Positions 1-6,809 of a stretch of DNA of 17,314 nucleotides are shown here, piece by piece; position 1 is the stretch's first letter; every line of letters starts with the position of its first letter. Position numbers and translations under genes: made by a program. This stretch comes from CAZEBW01 sp964510205 (GTDB lineage Bacteria > Chloroflexota > Anaerolineae > VGOG01): positions 1-17,314 of the forward strand of contig CAZEBW010000075.1 of NCBI GenBank assembly GCA_964510205.1, written 5' to 3'. A model generated the notes under the pieces. That model saw only the letters and a list, made by a program, of their open reading frames with translations. It made no database searches and was not told the origin of the DNA.

Positions 1-102
1 TAGGGTACGAGTTTACAATGATTCGTACAGGGGTACGAGTTTACAGTGACTGACAACGAATGTACAAATCTACGGGTTCACGAGTTTATGGATTTTACCA
101 GT
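1..102. repeat. Intergenic short-word array downstream of gap
   Basis: No gene is supported here. The stretch is made of short quasi-repeated words: TACGAGTTTACA occurs twice (about 6-17 and 33-44), with variants such as ACGGGTTCACGAGTTTA further on. On the minus strand the array begins at the gap stop codon, which reads as GGTAA of a word like GGTAAACTGGTAA. The same vocabulary recurs at 1121-1250. I see no promoter or hairpin strong enough to call. Confidence 0.6.
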
Positions 103-1104
103 TTACCGAGAGATATAGTAGAACAGGTCGGCCACTCGGCAGGCGTAGGCCCACTCGTTATCATACCAGGCCAATACCTTCACCAAGTTGTCTCTCATGA
201 CCATGGTGGAGCCGGCGTCAACGATGGAGGAGCGGGGGTCGCCCTTGAAGTCCATGGAGACCAGGGGTTCCTCGCAGACACCCAGGATGCCCTCCATCGG
301 GCCTGCAGCCGCCTCTCGGAAGGCATCGTTGAGATCCTCTTCCTCCACCTCCTCCTCCAGCAGGGCAATGACGTCAATGATGGAGACGGTGGGGGTGGGA
401 ACGCGGATGGCGATGCCGTGGAATCTGCCCTCCAGTTCCGGGATAACGATAGATGTGGCCACAGCCGCTCCCGTGGTAGTGGGGATGATGTTCAGCGCCG
501 CCGCCCTGGCTCTTTCCAACTTCTTGTGCGGCAAGTCCAGGATGCGCTGATCGTTGGTGTAGGAATGGATGGTGGTCATCAGGGCCTTTTCGACGCCGAA
601 CTCGTCGGAGAGAACCTTCATCACCGGGGCGACGCCATTGGTGGTGCAAGAGGCGTTGGAGATGATGTGGTGCTGGGTTGGATCGTACCAATCCTCGTTC
701 ACCCCCAGAACGACGGTGAGGTCGGGGTCCTTGGCCGGAGCGGAGATGACTACCTTCTTGGCTCCTGCCGCCAGGTGCATGGCTGCCTTCTCTCGATCCC
801 TGAAGATGCCGGTGGATTCCAGGACGTAGTCCACGCCCAGTTCGCCCCAGGGAAGCTGGCTCGGATCGCGCTGGGAGAGAAACTCGATCTCCTCGCCGTT
901 GACCACCAGGGCGCCGTCCTTGACCTCCACCGTGCCCGGAAACTGGCCGTAGTTGGAGTCGTATTTGAGGAGATGGGCCATAGTGGTCAGGTCGCCGATG
1001 TCGTTGACGGCTACCACTTCCAGCTCATCGGCGTAGTCCAACAGAGCCTTGAGAGCCTGTCGCCCGATGCGTCCGAATCCGTTGATTCCGATTTTGACTG
1101 TCAT
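103..1104 (-). CDS. gap: Type I glyceraldehyde-3-phosphate dehydrogenase (NAD-type, glycolytic)
   Basis: This enzyme oxidises glyceraldehyde-3-phosphate to 1,3-bisphosphoglycerate in cytoplasmic glycolysis. The 333-residue protein has the family's usual length. The Rossmann motif GINGFGRIGR is at residues 6-15, the catalytic SCTTN has Cys153, and the activating His180 lies in TTIHSYT. Asn34-Asp35 after the second strand and Leu191-Pro192 in the LDLPHK segment are the residues that usually favour NAD over NADP, so a glycolytic role is inferred. I chose the ATG at 1102-1104 because a perfect AGGAGG lies at 1113-1118. The frame stays open to 1194, but those 30 extra codons come from the word-repeat array. 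The gene lies 123 bases downstream of yvcK on the same strand and may be co-transcribed with it. In the C-terminal segment, Ala replaces the usual Gly in the NEWGY motif. Confidence 0.97.
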   Translation of the reverse strand: MTVKIGINGFGRIGRQALKALLDYADELEVVAVNDIGDLTTMAHLLKYDSNYGQFPGTVEVKDGALVVNGEEIEFLSQRDPSQLPWGELGVDYVLESTGIFRDREKAAMHLAAGAKKVVISAPAKDPDLTVVLGVNEDWYDPTQHHIISNASCTTNGVAPVMKVLSDEFGVEKALMTTIHSYTNDQRILDLPHKKLERARAAALNIIPTTTGAAVATSIVIPELEGRFHGIAIRVPTPTVSIIDVIALLEEEVEEEDLNDAFREAAAGPMEGILGVCEEPLVSMDFKGDPRSSIVDAGSTMVMRDNLVKVLAWYDNEWAYACRVADLFYYISR

Positions 1105-1250
1105 TTTCGTAACCTCCTTTGAGATTGGTAGATTGGTTAATTCGTAGACTCGTAGATTCGTAGACTCGTGGATGGTATGGTCACCGCTCTCCACTTCACC
1201 AGCGTACGAATTTACGAATGCACGAATTTACGAGTGTACCAATTTACCTT
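1105..1250. repeat. Inverted short-word array between yvcK and gap
   Basis: The spacer is built of words such as TTCGTAGACTCGTAGA (1141-1168) and ACGAATTTACGAATGCACG (1205-1230). The two sides are imperfect reverse complements of each other around a central segment at about 1170-1200, so a yvcK-gap transcript could fold into a long imperfect hairpin here. The last codons and stop of yvcK lie inside the left arm, and the gap ribosome binding site (1113-1118) lies just outside the right arm. A role in processing or stabilising the transcript is inference only. Confidence 0.65.
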
Positions 1251-2529
1251 GAGAGTAGTAGAAATCCATTAGAACCCGGGCCAGCTTCTGCGGATCATGC
1301 CGCCAGGGTTTTTGCGGGTCAATCAAGTCTGCTAAAACAACTTGGAAGCTTCCTCCAGCCTCGTGATCCAAAGGCACCAATTCTGTGTTGGGGTTGAGTT
1401 TCACATCGAAGTTGTCGTTCACTAACATGTGGTGGAACACATCCCGTCCCACATGATGCTGCAGCACTCTCATGTGATCCCCAACGCTGAAGCCGTCGGT
1501 CTCCCCTTTCTGGGTAGCCACGTTGCACACGTAGACTTTCGAGGCTCGGGAGGCGCGGATGGCCCTGGTGATGTCCTCTACCAAGAGGTTGGGCAGCACA
1601 CTGGTGAAGAGGCTGCCTGGTCCAGCGACGATGAGGTCCGCTTCCAAGATGGCCCGGATGGTCTCGGGATAGGCCCGCGCGTTGTCAGGCAGCAGGAAAA
1701 CTCGCTCGATGGGCAATTCGGCGGCGGTGATGCTGGATTCGCCCCTCACCCGGCTGAGAGCGCCTGCGGCCTCGTCCTCGCCCCGCAAGTCGGCGCAAAG
1801 GGTGACGTCCTTCAAAGTGGAAGGCAAGATGCGTCCCTGCACGGCCAACACCCGGCCTGCCTCCAGAATGGCGCGCTCAAAGCTGCCCGTCACCTCGGAC
1901 ATGGCGGCGATGAACAGGTTGCCGAAGCTGTGACCGTTGAGACTGTCCCCCTCGCCGAAGCGGTACTGGAAGAGTTGGGTGGTCAGCGACTCGGCGTCGG
2001 CCAGGGCAGCGATGCAGTTGCGAAAGTCGCCGGGAGGAAGTACGCCTAGCTCGCGGCGCAGACGGCCGGAGCTGCCCCCATCGTCGGCCACGGTGACGAT
2101 GGCCGTGATGTTGGTAGTGTACTCCTTCAGGCCGCGCAGCAGTGTGGAGAGGCCCGTTCCTCCGCCGATGACCACCACTCTGGGTCCCCGGCCGCGCTGG
2201 CGGTGTCGATAGACCACCTTGGCTACCTCTTGCCCCGGCCGCAGGAAGGGAGCCAGCAGCGAGCGGCTCAACTGCACCACGGCGATCACCACCGCAACCA
2301 GGCCCAACCCGCCGACCAAAGCTGCCCGGGCCAGGCGGGGAACAAACTGCAGGGTGAGGTAGTAGAAGACAGCCGGCAGCGGTTGTTGCCGATAGACGTT
2401 GACCAGGAAATAGGCCAAGCCCAGGCTAATGCAGGTGACGCCCAGCATGAGCAAGAGCAGCCACCGCTTCACACCCATGCCGGGATAAAGCCACCGCCAA
2501 CCAAAGCTCTTCTTGGTACGAAATCTCAT
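1228..2529 (-). CDS. yvcK: Gluconeogenesis factor YvcK/CofD-like, membrane-anchored form
   Basis: This is a member of the YvcK/CofD-like family. Bacterial YvcK binds UDP-GlcNAc and is needed for growth on gluconeogenic carbon and for normal cell-wall synthesis. Family motifs are clear: GGGTGL (122-127), VTVADDGGSSGRL (146-157), PPGDFRN (165-171), GHSFGNLF (199-206), AGPGSLFTS (302-310) and CNVATQKGETDGFS (335-348). Residues 1-115 are an extension absent from the short Firmicutes proteins. It contains two hydrophobic segments (about 22-44 and 67-89), so the enzyme domain is probably tethered to the cytoplasmic face of the membrane. The ATG at 2527-2529 follows a near-consensus promoter (2561-2589); the ribosome binding site is weak (AGAGG, distant). 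The last codons and TAA fall in the word array shared with the gap leader. Confidence 0.93.
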   Translation of the reverse strand: MRFRTKKSFGWRWLYPGMGVKRWLLLLMLGVTCISLGLAYFLVNVYRQQPLPAVFYYLTLQFVPRLARAALVGGLGLVAVVIAVVQLSRSLLAPFLRPGQEVAKVVYRHRQRGRGPRVVVIGGGTGLSTLLRGLKEYTTNITAIVTVADDGGSSGRLRRELGVLPPGDFRNCIAALADAESLTTQLFQYRFGEGDSLNGHSFGNLFIAAMSEVTGSFERAILEAGRVLAVQGRILPSTLKDVTLCADLRGEDEAAGALSRVRGESSITAAELPIERVFLLPDNARAYPETIRAILEADLIVAGPGSLFTSVLPNLLVEDITRAIRASRASKVYVCNVATQKGETDGFSVGDHMRVLQHHVGRDVFHHMLVNDNFDVKLNPNTELVPLDHEAGGSFQVVLADLIDPQKPWRHDPQKLARVLMDFYYSQGKLVHS

Positions 2530-2560
2530 GCCCGCCGCCTCTGAAGAACACCTGCTTCGT

Positions 2561-2589
2561 ATTATATCCCAACTAGCTCATCAAGTCAA
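2561..2589 (-). promoter_or_regulatory. Sigma70-type promoter for yvcK
   Basis: On the minus strand the -35 is TTGACT (2584-2589), the spacer is exactly 17 bases (2567-2583) and the -10 is a perfect TATAAT (2561-2566). The transcript would start near 2554, about 25 bases before the yvcK ATG. The -35 box directly abuts the T tract of the terminator at 2588-2622. Confidence 0.85.
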
Positions 2590-2622
2590 AAAAAGAACCC
2601 GACCTGGGCACAAGTCGAGTTC
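2588..2622 (-). terminator. Rho-independent terminator upstream of yvcK
   Basis: On the minus strand GAACTCGAC (2614-2622) pairs with GTCGGGTTC (2595-2603), with one G-T pair and a 10-base loop, followed by seven T residues (2588-2594). It would stop leftward transcripts from the gntR-like gene before the yvcK promoter. The T tract merges into the yvcK -35 box. Confidence 0.8.
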
Positions 2623-2746
2623 GTGACCGCTCAAGCCCCGTGCAGCTTAACAGGTTGAAAAAGTTAGCGCCAAATGACAGATATGCCACGTTCACCCTGA
2701 AGAGGTACTAGTACATGCCATGTCGGCGGAAATCCTTTGGCAGTTT

Positions 2747-2845
2747 GTCATTGCGAGCGAAGCGAAGCAATCCCCATTTACTGAAGAGAAACCGCTTGTT
2801 TAGCGCGAGAGGAGATTGCTTCGTCGCTCCGCTCCTCGCAATGAC
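2747..2845. repeat. CATTGCGAG-type inverted-repeat element, copy A
   Basis: A roughly 99-base element has ends GTCATTGCGAG (2747-2757) and CTCGCAATGAC (2835-2845) that are exact reverse complements. Inner arms GCGAAGCAATC and GATTGCTTCGTCGC also pair. A second copy lies at 8354-8447. It encodes no protein. The size and terminal inverted repeats are like a short non-autonomous mobile or REP-like element; I see no clear target-site duplication. The remainder of the spacer (2623-2746 and 2846-2874) holds nothing else that I recognise. Confidence 0.85.
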
Positions 2846-2874
2846 AACCAACGAGGGATTTACGCCGTGATGCA

Positions 2875-3279
2875 CTAGTCGCGGTTCGGGCTGTGGGTCT
2901 TAGTCCACCAGCGGGTCAACTGTTCGATCACCGCCTCTTCAATCTCCTGCATCGAATAGCCCAGACTCAGCGCTTCGACAAAGGGCTTGCTGAACATTGA
3001 GCTTAGCTTCTCTCGGCGCATCCAGACCAATTGCAGCCGATTGGGCTCAGAGACGAATGTGCCTCGACCCGGTTGAGCGGAGGTCACACCATCCTTGTTC
3101 AACTCTCTGTAGGCATGGGCCACCGTACTGCGGGCAACCCCCAAATCCGCCGCGAGCCGCCGGATGGCCGGCAACCGTTCGCCTGGCCTGAGTCGGCCCG
3201 TAGCTACCAGATGTTTGACTTGATCAGCAATCTGCAAATAGAGCAGCGTCCTGCTCTGACGGTCAATCTTAACGTCCAT
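2875..3279 (-). CDS. GntR-family transcriptional regulator, YtrA-like subfamily
   Basis: This is a 134-residue DNA-binding regulator. An N-terminal GntR winged helix (about residues 1-70) shows the family pattern: LYLQIADQVKHLV, then GRLRPGERLPAIRRLAADLGVARSTVAHAYREL and the wing GRGTFV. Only about 55 residues follow, with no ligand-binding FCD or UTRA domain, which fits the short YtrA type. YtrA-like proteins often control a neighbouring ABC transporter, but none is seen here, so its target is unknown; autoregulation is plausible. I chose the ATG at 3277-3279 because GGAG sits 7 bases upstream and because the alternative ATG at 3307-3309 overlaps the -10 box of the promoter. The gene is divergent from the GNAT-like gene. 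A terminator lies about 250 bases downstream, beyond the repeat element. Confidence 0.88.
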   Translation of the reverse strand: MDVKIDRQSRTLLYLQIADQVKHLVATGRLRPGERLPAIRRLAADLGVARSTVAHAYRELNKDGVTSAQPGRGTFVSEPNRLQLVWMRREKLSSMFSKPFVEALSLGYSMQEIEEAVIEQLTRWWTKTHSPNRD

Positions 3280-3294
3280 GGCTCGTCTCCGAAA

Positions 3295-3311
3295 GATTAG
3301 ATAATACAATC
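3295..3311. promoter_or_regulatory. Possible GntR operator dyad
   Basis: GATT (3295-3298) and AATC (3308-3311) form a small dyad around an A/T-rich 9-base centre. It spans the predicted start of transcription and touches the -10 of the gntR-like gene. This is the usual place for an autoregulatory operator, but only four bases per arm match, so the call is weak. Confidence 0.3.
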
Positions 3312-3337
3312 ATATCGGCATTCGGCTGTTTTGTCAA
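3309..3337 (-). promoter_or_regulatory. Sigma70-type promoter for the gntR-like gene
   Basis: On the minus strand a perfect -35 TTGACA (3332-3337) is followed by a 17-base spacer (3315-3331) and the -10 TATGAT (3309-3314). The transcript would start near 3302, giving a leader of about 23 bases to the ATG at 3279. Confidence 0.87.
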
Positions 3338-3358
3338 GTTACAACCAGGCCAGGGCAT

Positions 3359-3387
3359 TTGCCAATCGAGCCAAATGATAGTAAAAT
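3359..3387 (+). promoter_or_regulatory. Sigma70-type promoter for the GNAT-like gene and downstream genes
   Basis: TTGCCA (3359-3364), a 17-base spacer and TAAAAT (3382-3387). The predicted start near 3394 leaves a leader of about 50 bases before the TTG start at 3445. The two divergent -35 boxes are only 21 bases apart, so a GntR dimer bound here could affect both directions. Confidence 0.7.
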
Positions 3388-3444
3388 ATGAATGGAGTCA
3401 AGAACGGAACGTCCTTGCTAGAAAATGATGCTGAGAGGTAGGAT

Positions 3445-4452
3445 TTGACCAAACCCTTCGATGTTCGCGATGTCCTCTTGGTTAGCAGATTGCAGGGTCA
3501 AGGCACGCTGCTTAACCTAGAGGAGGCGTTGACTCAAACCTATAGTCCTCTCGTAGCCGCACTGACTGGGTGGCTCTCCTTGCAAGAGGCAGGGATCTCC
3601 ACTTATGTGTGCGACGAGAAGGAAGGGGATCGGGAACTGGCGGGCTTCGCTCAGGTGCGCATCAGAAAAGGAAGCGCGGAAGCCGATGTCGTCTACTTGG
3701 CCCCCTCCCCGTCAGCGGAGGCAGAAGCCAAGACCCTTTGGTGTCGCCTGTTGGAACGCTTGTGCCTCGAAGCGGGGGAGCAGGGCATTCAGCGCATCTT
3801 TGCTCGTCTCCCCGAGGACAGGCCCGGAATCGAAGCCTTCCAACAAGTGGGTTTCAGCATCTACGCTCGGGAAGACATCTTTTGTCTGGAACAGATGCCA
3901 CCCGATCTGCCTCGCCCTGAGACAAACGCCTTGCGTCCCCAGCAACCCGCCGATGGCTGGGGACTGCAGGAACTCTACGCTGCCCTTGCTCCCCGCCTGG
4001 TGCAACAGGCAGAGCACTTGACGGCGAAAAAATGGGAGGCTGTCCCTGGCCCCTGGCTAAGGCCGGCCAGTCGCGAGGGCTATGTGCTGGAGGATGAGGG
4101 GAAAATAGTAGGCTACGTACGGATTCGGCAGGGGCAGACCGGCCACTGGCTGGAGATCCTCCTCCATCCCCAGGCCTACGAACGAGCCGACGAACTCATC
4201 GTCCAGTCGCTTTCCATCCTGGCCGAACATCCGCCCCGCCCCATCTACTGCTGTTTACGAAGATATCAAGGGGGGCTTAGGGCGCCGCTCGAGGCCCAGG
4301 GCTTTCAACCCCTCACCAGCCAATGTGTGATGATCAAGCACACTACCGCCCGCGCCAAGAAACCAGCCTTGAAGCTGGTACCAGCTTTGGAGAAGAGAGC
4401 GGAGGCAGCCACCCCGATGGCGAGAACGTCTTGTGCAATTCACGATAGATGA
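3445..4452 (+). CDS. GNAT-like N-acetyltransferase-fold protein, probably tandem
   Basis: The 335-residue protein looks like two weak GNAT halves. The first (about 1-150) runs from strands around ELAGFAQVRI through a helix to FARLPEDRPGIEAFQQVGFSIYAREDIF, the typical end of a GNAT domain. The second (about 165-300) has VGYVRIRQG followed by a strand and helix and ends GFQPLTSQCVMIKH. The acetyl-CoA loop (Q/RxxGxG/A) is not clear in either half, so catalytic activity is uncertain and no substrate can be named. The basic, Ala-rich C-terminal tail (about 300-335) looks disordered. The start is TTG with AGGTAGGA just upstream; nearby ATGs are out of frame. It opens a rightward series, 26 bases before the R3H ATPase gene, and is divergent from the GntR-type regulator. 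Confidence 0.7.
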   Translation: MTKPFDVRDVLLVSRLQGQGTLLNLEEALTQTYSPLVAALTGWLSLQEAGISTYVCDEKEGDRELAGFAQVRIRKGSAEADVVYLAPSPSAEAEAKTLWCRLLERLCLEAGEQGIQRIFARLPEDRPGIEAFQQVGFSIYAREDIFCLEQMPPDLPRPETNALRPQQPADGWGLQELYAALAPRLVQQAEHLTAKKWEAVPGPWLRPASREGYVLEDEGKIVGYVRIRQGQTGHWLEILLHPQAYERADELIVQSLSILAEHPPRPIYCCLRRYQGGLRAPLEAQGFQPLTSQCVMIKHTTARAKKPALKLVPALEKRAEAATPMARTSCAIHDR

Positions 4453-4478
4453 GTGTATCCGAGGTGATTTGATAAAAC

Positions 4479-5999
4479 ATGCAACAAATGCAGATAACCG
4501 ATGACCTGGAAGCATTGTTGGCCGTTCTACCTCCCGACATCGAGGAGGTACTTCAGGAAGCTAACGAGGGCGATGATCTGCTGGAGATCGTATTAGACCT
4601 GGGACGCCAACCGGAGGCGCGTTTCGTCAACCACGAAATCACCCTCGACGAGAACGAGGTCTCCGAGAAAGAGATCGAATACGTCGTCTCCCGCATCGGC
4701 GAGTTCGACGGCGACAACCGAGCAGGAATCGAGCGCACGCTGCATCGCATCTCGGCCATCCGCAACCGCAAAGGCGGTATCGTGGGCCTCACCTGCCGTG
4801 TGGGGCGAGCGGTCTACGGCACCATTGACATCATCCGAGACATCATCGAGTCGGGCAAGAACATTCTGCTGCTGGGCCGGCCCGGGGTAGGCAAGACGAC
4901 CATGCTGCGGGAGACGGCGCGCGTCTTGGCCGAGAAGAAGAGGGTAATCATCGTTGACACGTCCAACGAGATCGCGGGCGACGGCGACATCCCCCATCCT
5001 GCCATCGGCCGCGCGCGGCGCATGCAGGTGGCCACCCCCTCGCTCCAGCACGAGGTGATGATCGAGGCGGTGGAAAACCACATGCCAGAGGTGATCATCA
5101 TTGATGAGATCGGCAGGGAACTGGAGGCAGTCGCGGCGCGCACCATCGCCGAGCGAGGGGTGCAGCTCATCGGAACGGCCCACGGCAACATCCTGGACAA
5201 CCTGATGATGAACCCCACCCTGGCCGACTTGGTGGGCGGCATCCAGAGCGTGACCCTCAGCGACGAGGAGGCGCGGCGTCGGGGCACCCAGAAATCAATC
5301 TTGGAACGCAAGGCCCCGCCCACCTTCGACGTGGTGGTGGAGATCCAGGACCGGCAGCGACTGGCAGTGCATCACGATGTAGCGGCTGCGGTGGACGCCA
5401 TCCTGAGGGGTCGCTCCCTGCCCGCTGGGATCCGTTATCGCGATGAGCAGGGGGAGGTGCAGATAGAGGAGGCAACGCTCCCATCCCGCAGCCTAGAAGA
5501 AGAGCCCATTCGCCCACCGTCCAAGCGTGCTGCTCCGCTGTCCACCCTGCACATCTATCCCTACGGCATAGCCCGCAATCGCTTGAGGCAGGCCGCCAGC
5601 CGACTCCACCTTCCCATCGCCATTGTGGACGACCTGGCAAAGGCTGAGGTGGTCATCACCCTGAAGCAATACTATCGCAAGCGCCCTCGGGTCATCGCCG
5701 ACGCAGAAGAGGGAGGCATCCCCCTCTACGTCCTGCGCTCCAACACCACCAAGCAAATGCAGAATTGTCTGGCGGACATCTTCGGCCTGAAGGCGGAGGA
5801 AACGGATTCCTTCTCTATAGCGATGCGTGAGACCCAAGAGGCTATCCAGAAGGTGTTGGCAGGCGCTAACTCAATAAGCCTCTCCCCTCAGAATAGCTAC
5901 ATCCGCCGCCACCAGCACCAGATGGCCCGACAAGCCAATCTCATCTCTCACAGCCACGGCAAGGAGCCGAGGCGCAAGGTGAGGATATACCGGGAGTGA
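4479..5999 (+). CDS. R3H-domain P-loop ATPase (Ycf45/SpoIIIAA-like)
   Basis: This 506-residue protein has an ATPase core related to SpoIIIAA and secretion-type ATPases and a C-terminal single-stranded nucleic-acid-binding R3H domain, as in the Ycf45 family of cyanobacteria and chloroplasts. Walker A GRPGVGKTT is at residues 133-141 and Walker B VIIIDE at 205-210, followed by ELEAVAARTIAERGVQLIGTAHG. A charged linker (about 315-352) leads to a second alpha/beta segment (about 355-440). The R3H segment (about 445-505) includes the signature R476-x3-H480 and ends GKEPRRKVRIY. The biological role of this family is not well defined; RNA or single-stranded DNA handling is inferred. A GAGGTGA lies about 10 bases before the ATG. 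The next gene starts 3 bases after the stop. Confidence 0.9.
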   Translation: MQQMQITDDLEALLAVLPPDIEEVLQEANEGDDLLEIVLDLGRQPEARFVNHEITLDENEVSEKEIEYVVSRIGEFDGDNRAGIERTLHRISAIRNRKGGIVGLTCRVGRAVYGTIDIIRDIIESGKNILLLGRPGVGKTTMLRETARVLAEKKRVIIVDTSNEIAGDGDIPHPAIGRARRMQVATPSLQHEVMIEAVENHMPEVIIIDEIGRELEAVAARTIAERGVQLIGTAHGNILDNLMMNPTLADLVGGIQSVTLSDEEARRRGTQKSILERKAPPTFDVVVEIQDRQRLAVHHDVAAAVDAILRGRSLPAGIRYRDEQGEVQIEEATLPSRSLEEEPIRPPSKRAAPLSTLHIYPYGIARNRLRQAASRLHLPIAIVDDLAKAEVVITLKQYYRKRPRVIADAEEGGIPLYVLRSNTTKQMQNCLADIFGLKAEETDSFSIAMRETQEAIQKVLAGANSISLSPQNSYIRRHQHQMARQANLISHSHGKEPRRKVRIYRE

Positions 6000-6002
6000 G
6001 CT

Positions 6003-6422
6003 ATGAGGTATAGGAGCATCATATCCCTAAACGACCCTCAGGTCTCCTTCGAACTCTTCAAGGAGAAGCTGGTTCCGTCCATCGCCGATGCTAGAGGAGA
6101 GAAAGTAAATGTTGATCTCGGCGACTATCTTCACGGAATCCTGGATCATCCCGAGATGCCAAATCGGATCAACTGGATTGTAGAAACGTTACAGAGTCCT
6201 GAGGAGATACGTCGACACTGGGACAGGCGTCTTCCCTACAGAGAAGTCTACGTGAAAACGATCTACCAAAGTGAGGAAGATTTTGAAGGCGAAATGCACA
6301 TTGTAGTAGTTGATCGAAGGTGGGGCAAGTTGAGGTTTTGGACAACTTTTATCCCCAAAGATCCACAGAAGTATTCCAGGCTAGTGAGGAAAGGCAAGCT
6401 GTTATGGAAAGCAGAGAACTAA
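6003..6422 (+). CDS. Hypothetical protein; candidate BECR-fold (RelE/barnase-like) nuclease toxin
   Basis: I do not recognise this 139-residue protein with certainty. Its pattern is a helical N-terminal half with His44, His49 and Arg55, then a basic segment (RRHWDRRLPYREVYVKTIY, 70-88) and two or three strands (MHIVVVDRR, LRFWTTFIP), ending KYSRLVRKGKLLWK. It resembles small BECR-fold ribonucleases found as toxins or in phage polyvalent proteins. The next gene overlaps it by 19 bases and encodes a DUF2283-like protein, a family often beside small nuclease-like genes, so a toxin-antitoxin module is inferred. The ribosome binding site (GGGAG) overlaps the stop region of the ATPase gene 3 bases upstream. 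Base composition appears visibly more A/T-rich than in flanking genes, which would fit acquisition by transfer. No catalytic assignment is proven. Confidence 0.55.
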   Translation: MRYRSIISLNDPQVSFELFKEKLVPSIADARGEKVNVDLGDYLHGILDHPEMPNRINWIVETLQSPEEIRRHWDRRLPYREVYVKTIYQSEEDFEGEMHIVVVDRRWGKLRFWTTFIPKDPQKYSRLVRKGKLLWKAEN

Positions 6423-6760
6423 AGACAACGTATTATCCAGACAAAGATATTCTGTTTCTTCAAATCCTTCCGGAGCGGCCTGCTAGGGTGGAAGAGACCA
6501 AGTATGGCTTCATGGTGCGTTACGACTGGGATGATCCGGAGGCGATTGTCGGCTTTGAGTGTTTGGACTTCTCACTGCTTGTGCCCCACCTGTCCGAACG
6601 CGGTGTCCTTCCAGATGTGAAGATGAGATTCAATGTTGAGGAGGCCGGACTTAAGCGTGCCACCTTGAAAGAAGTACTCATCTGGGCATACGAGCGCTAT
6701 GTGCTTAAATCCTTGATGGTTTTGAGGGAAGCGTCTCTTGTAGCTCAAGAAGCGGCGTAG
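6404..6760 (+). CDS. DUF2283-like small protein; candidate antitoxin
   Basis: The 118-residue product has the DUF2283 type of beginning: a TYYPDKDILFLQI strand, then VEETKYGFMVRYDWDDPEAIVGFECLDFS, the pattern of a small beta-sheet that ends in a GIEILDAS-like motif. A helical C-terminal part (about 75-118) is extra. The chosen ATG (6404-6406) lies inside the 3' end of the preceding gene, with GAGGAAAGG upstream. The frame is open from 6320, but those earlier codons lie deep in the upstream gene. The 19-base overlap implies coupled translation, as in many toxin-antitoxin pairs. Function is not established. About 50 bases separate it from tmk. Confidence 0.6.
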   Translation: MESRELKTTYYPDKDILFLQILPERPARVEETKYGFMVRYDWDDPEAIVGFECLDFSLLVPHLSERGVLPDVKMRFNVEEAGLKRATLKEVLIWAYERYVLKSLMVLREASLVAQEAA

Positions 6761-6809
6761 GCTCTTCGGCTAAGGGGTGGAGGAAGAGTAGGCAAATGAG
6801 GAAATTGGG

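Noticed and set aside
46..1122. A long plus-strand open frame opposite gap
   Set aside because: It is the antisense shadow of a clear GAPDH gene, has no family motif, and begins in the word array.
1105..1194. N-terminal extension of gap to 1194
   Set aside because: It is encoded by word repeats, while AGGAGG directly precedes the ATG at 1104 and the canonical GAPDH N-terminus.
1121..1250. CRISPR-like array
   Set aside because: The words are 9-12 bases, degenerate and inverted, without uniform repeats or spacers, and no cas gene is present.
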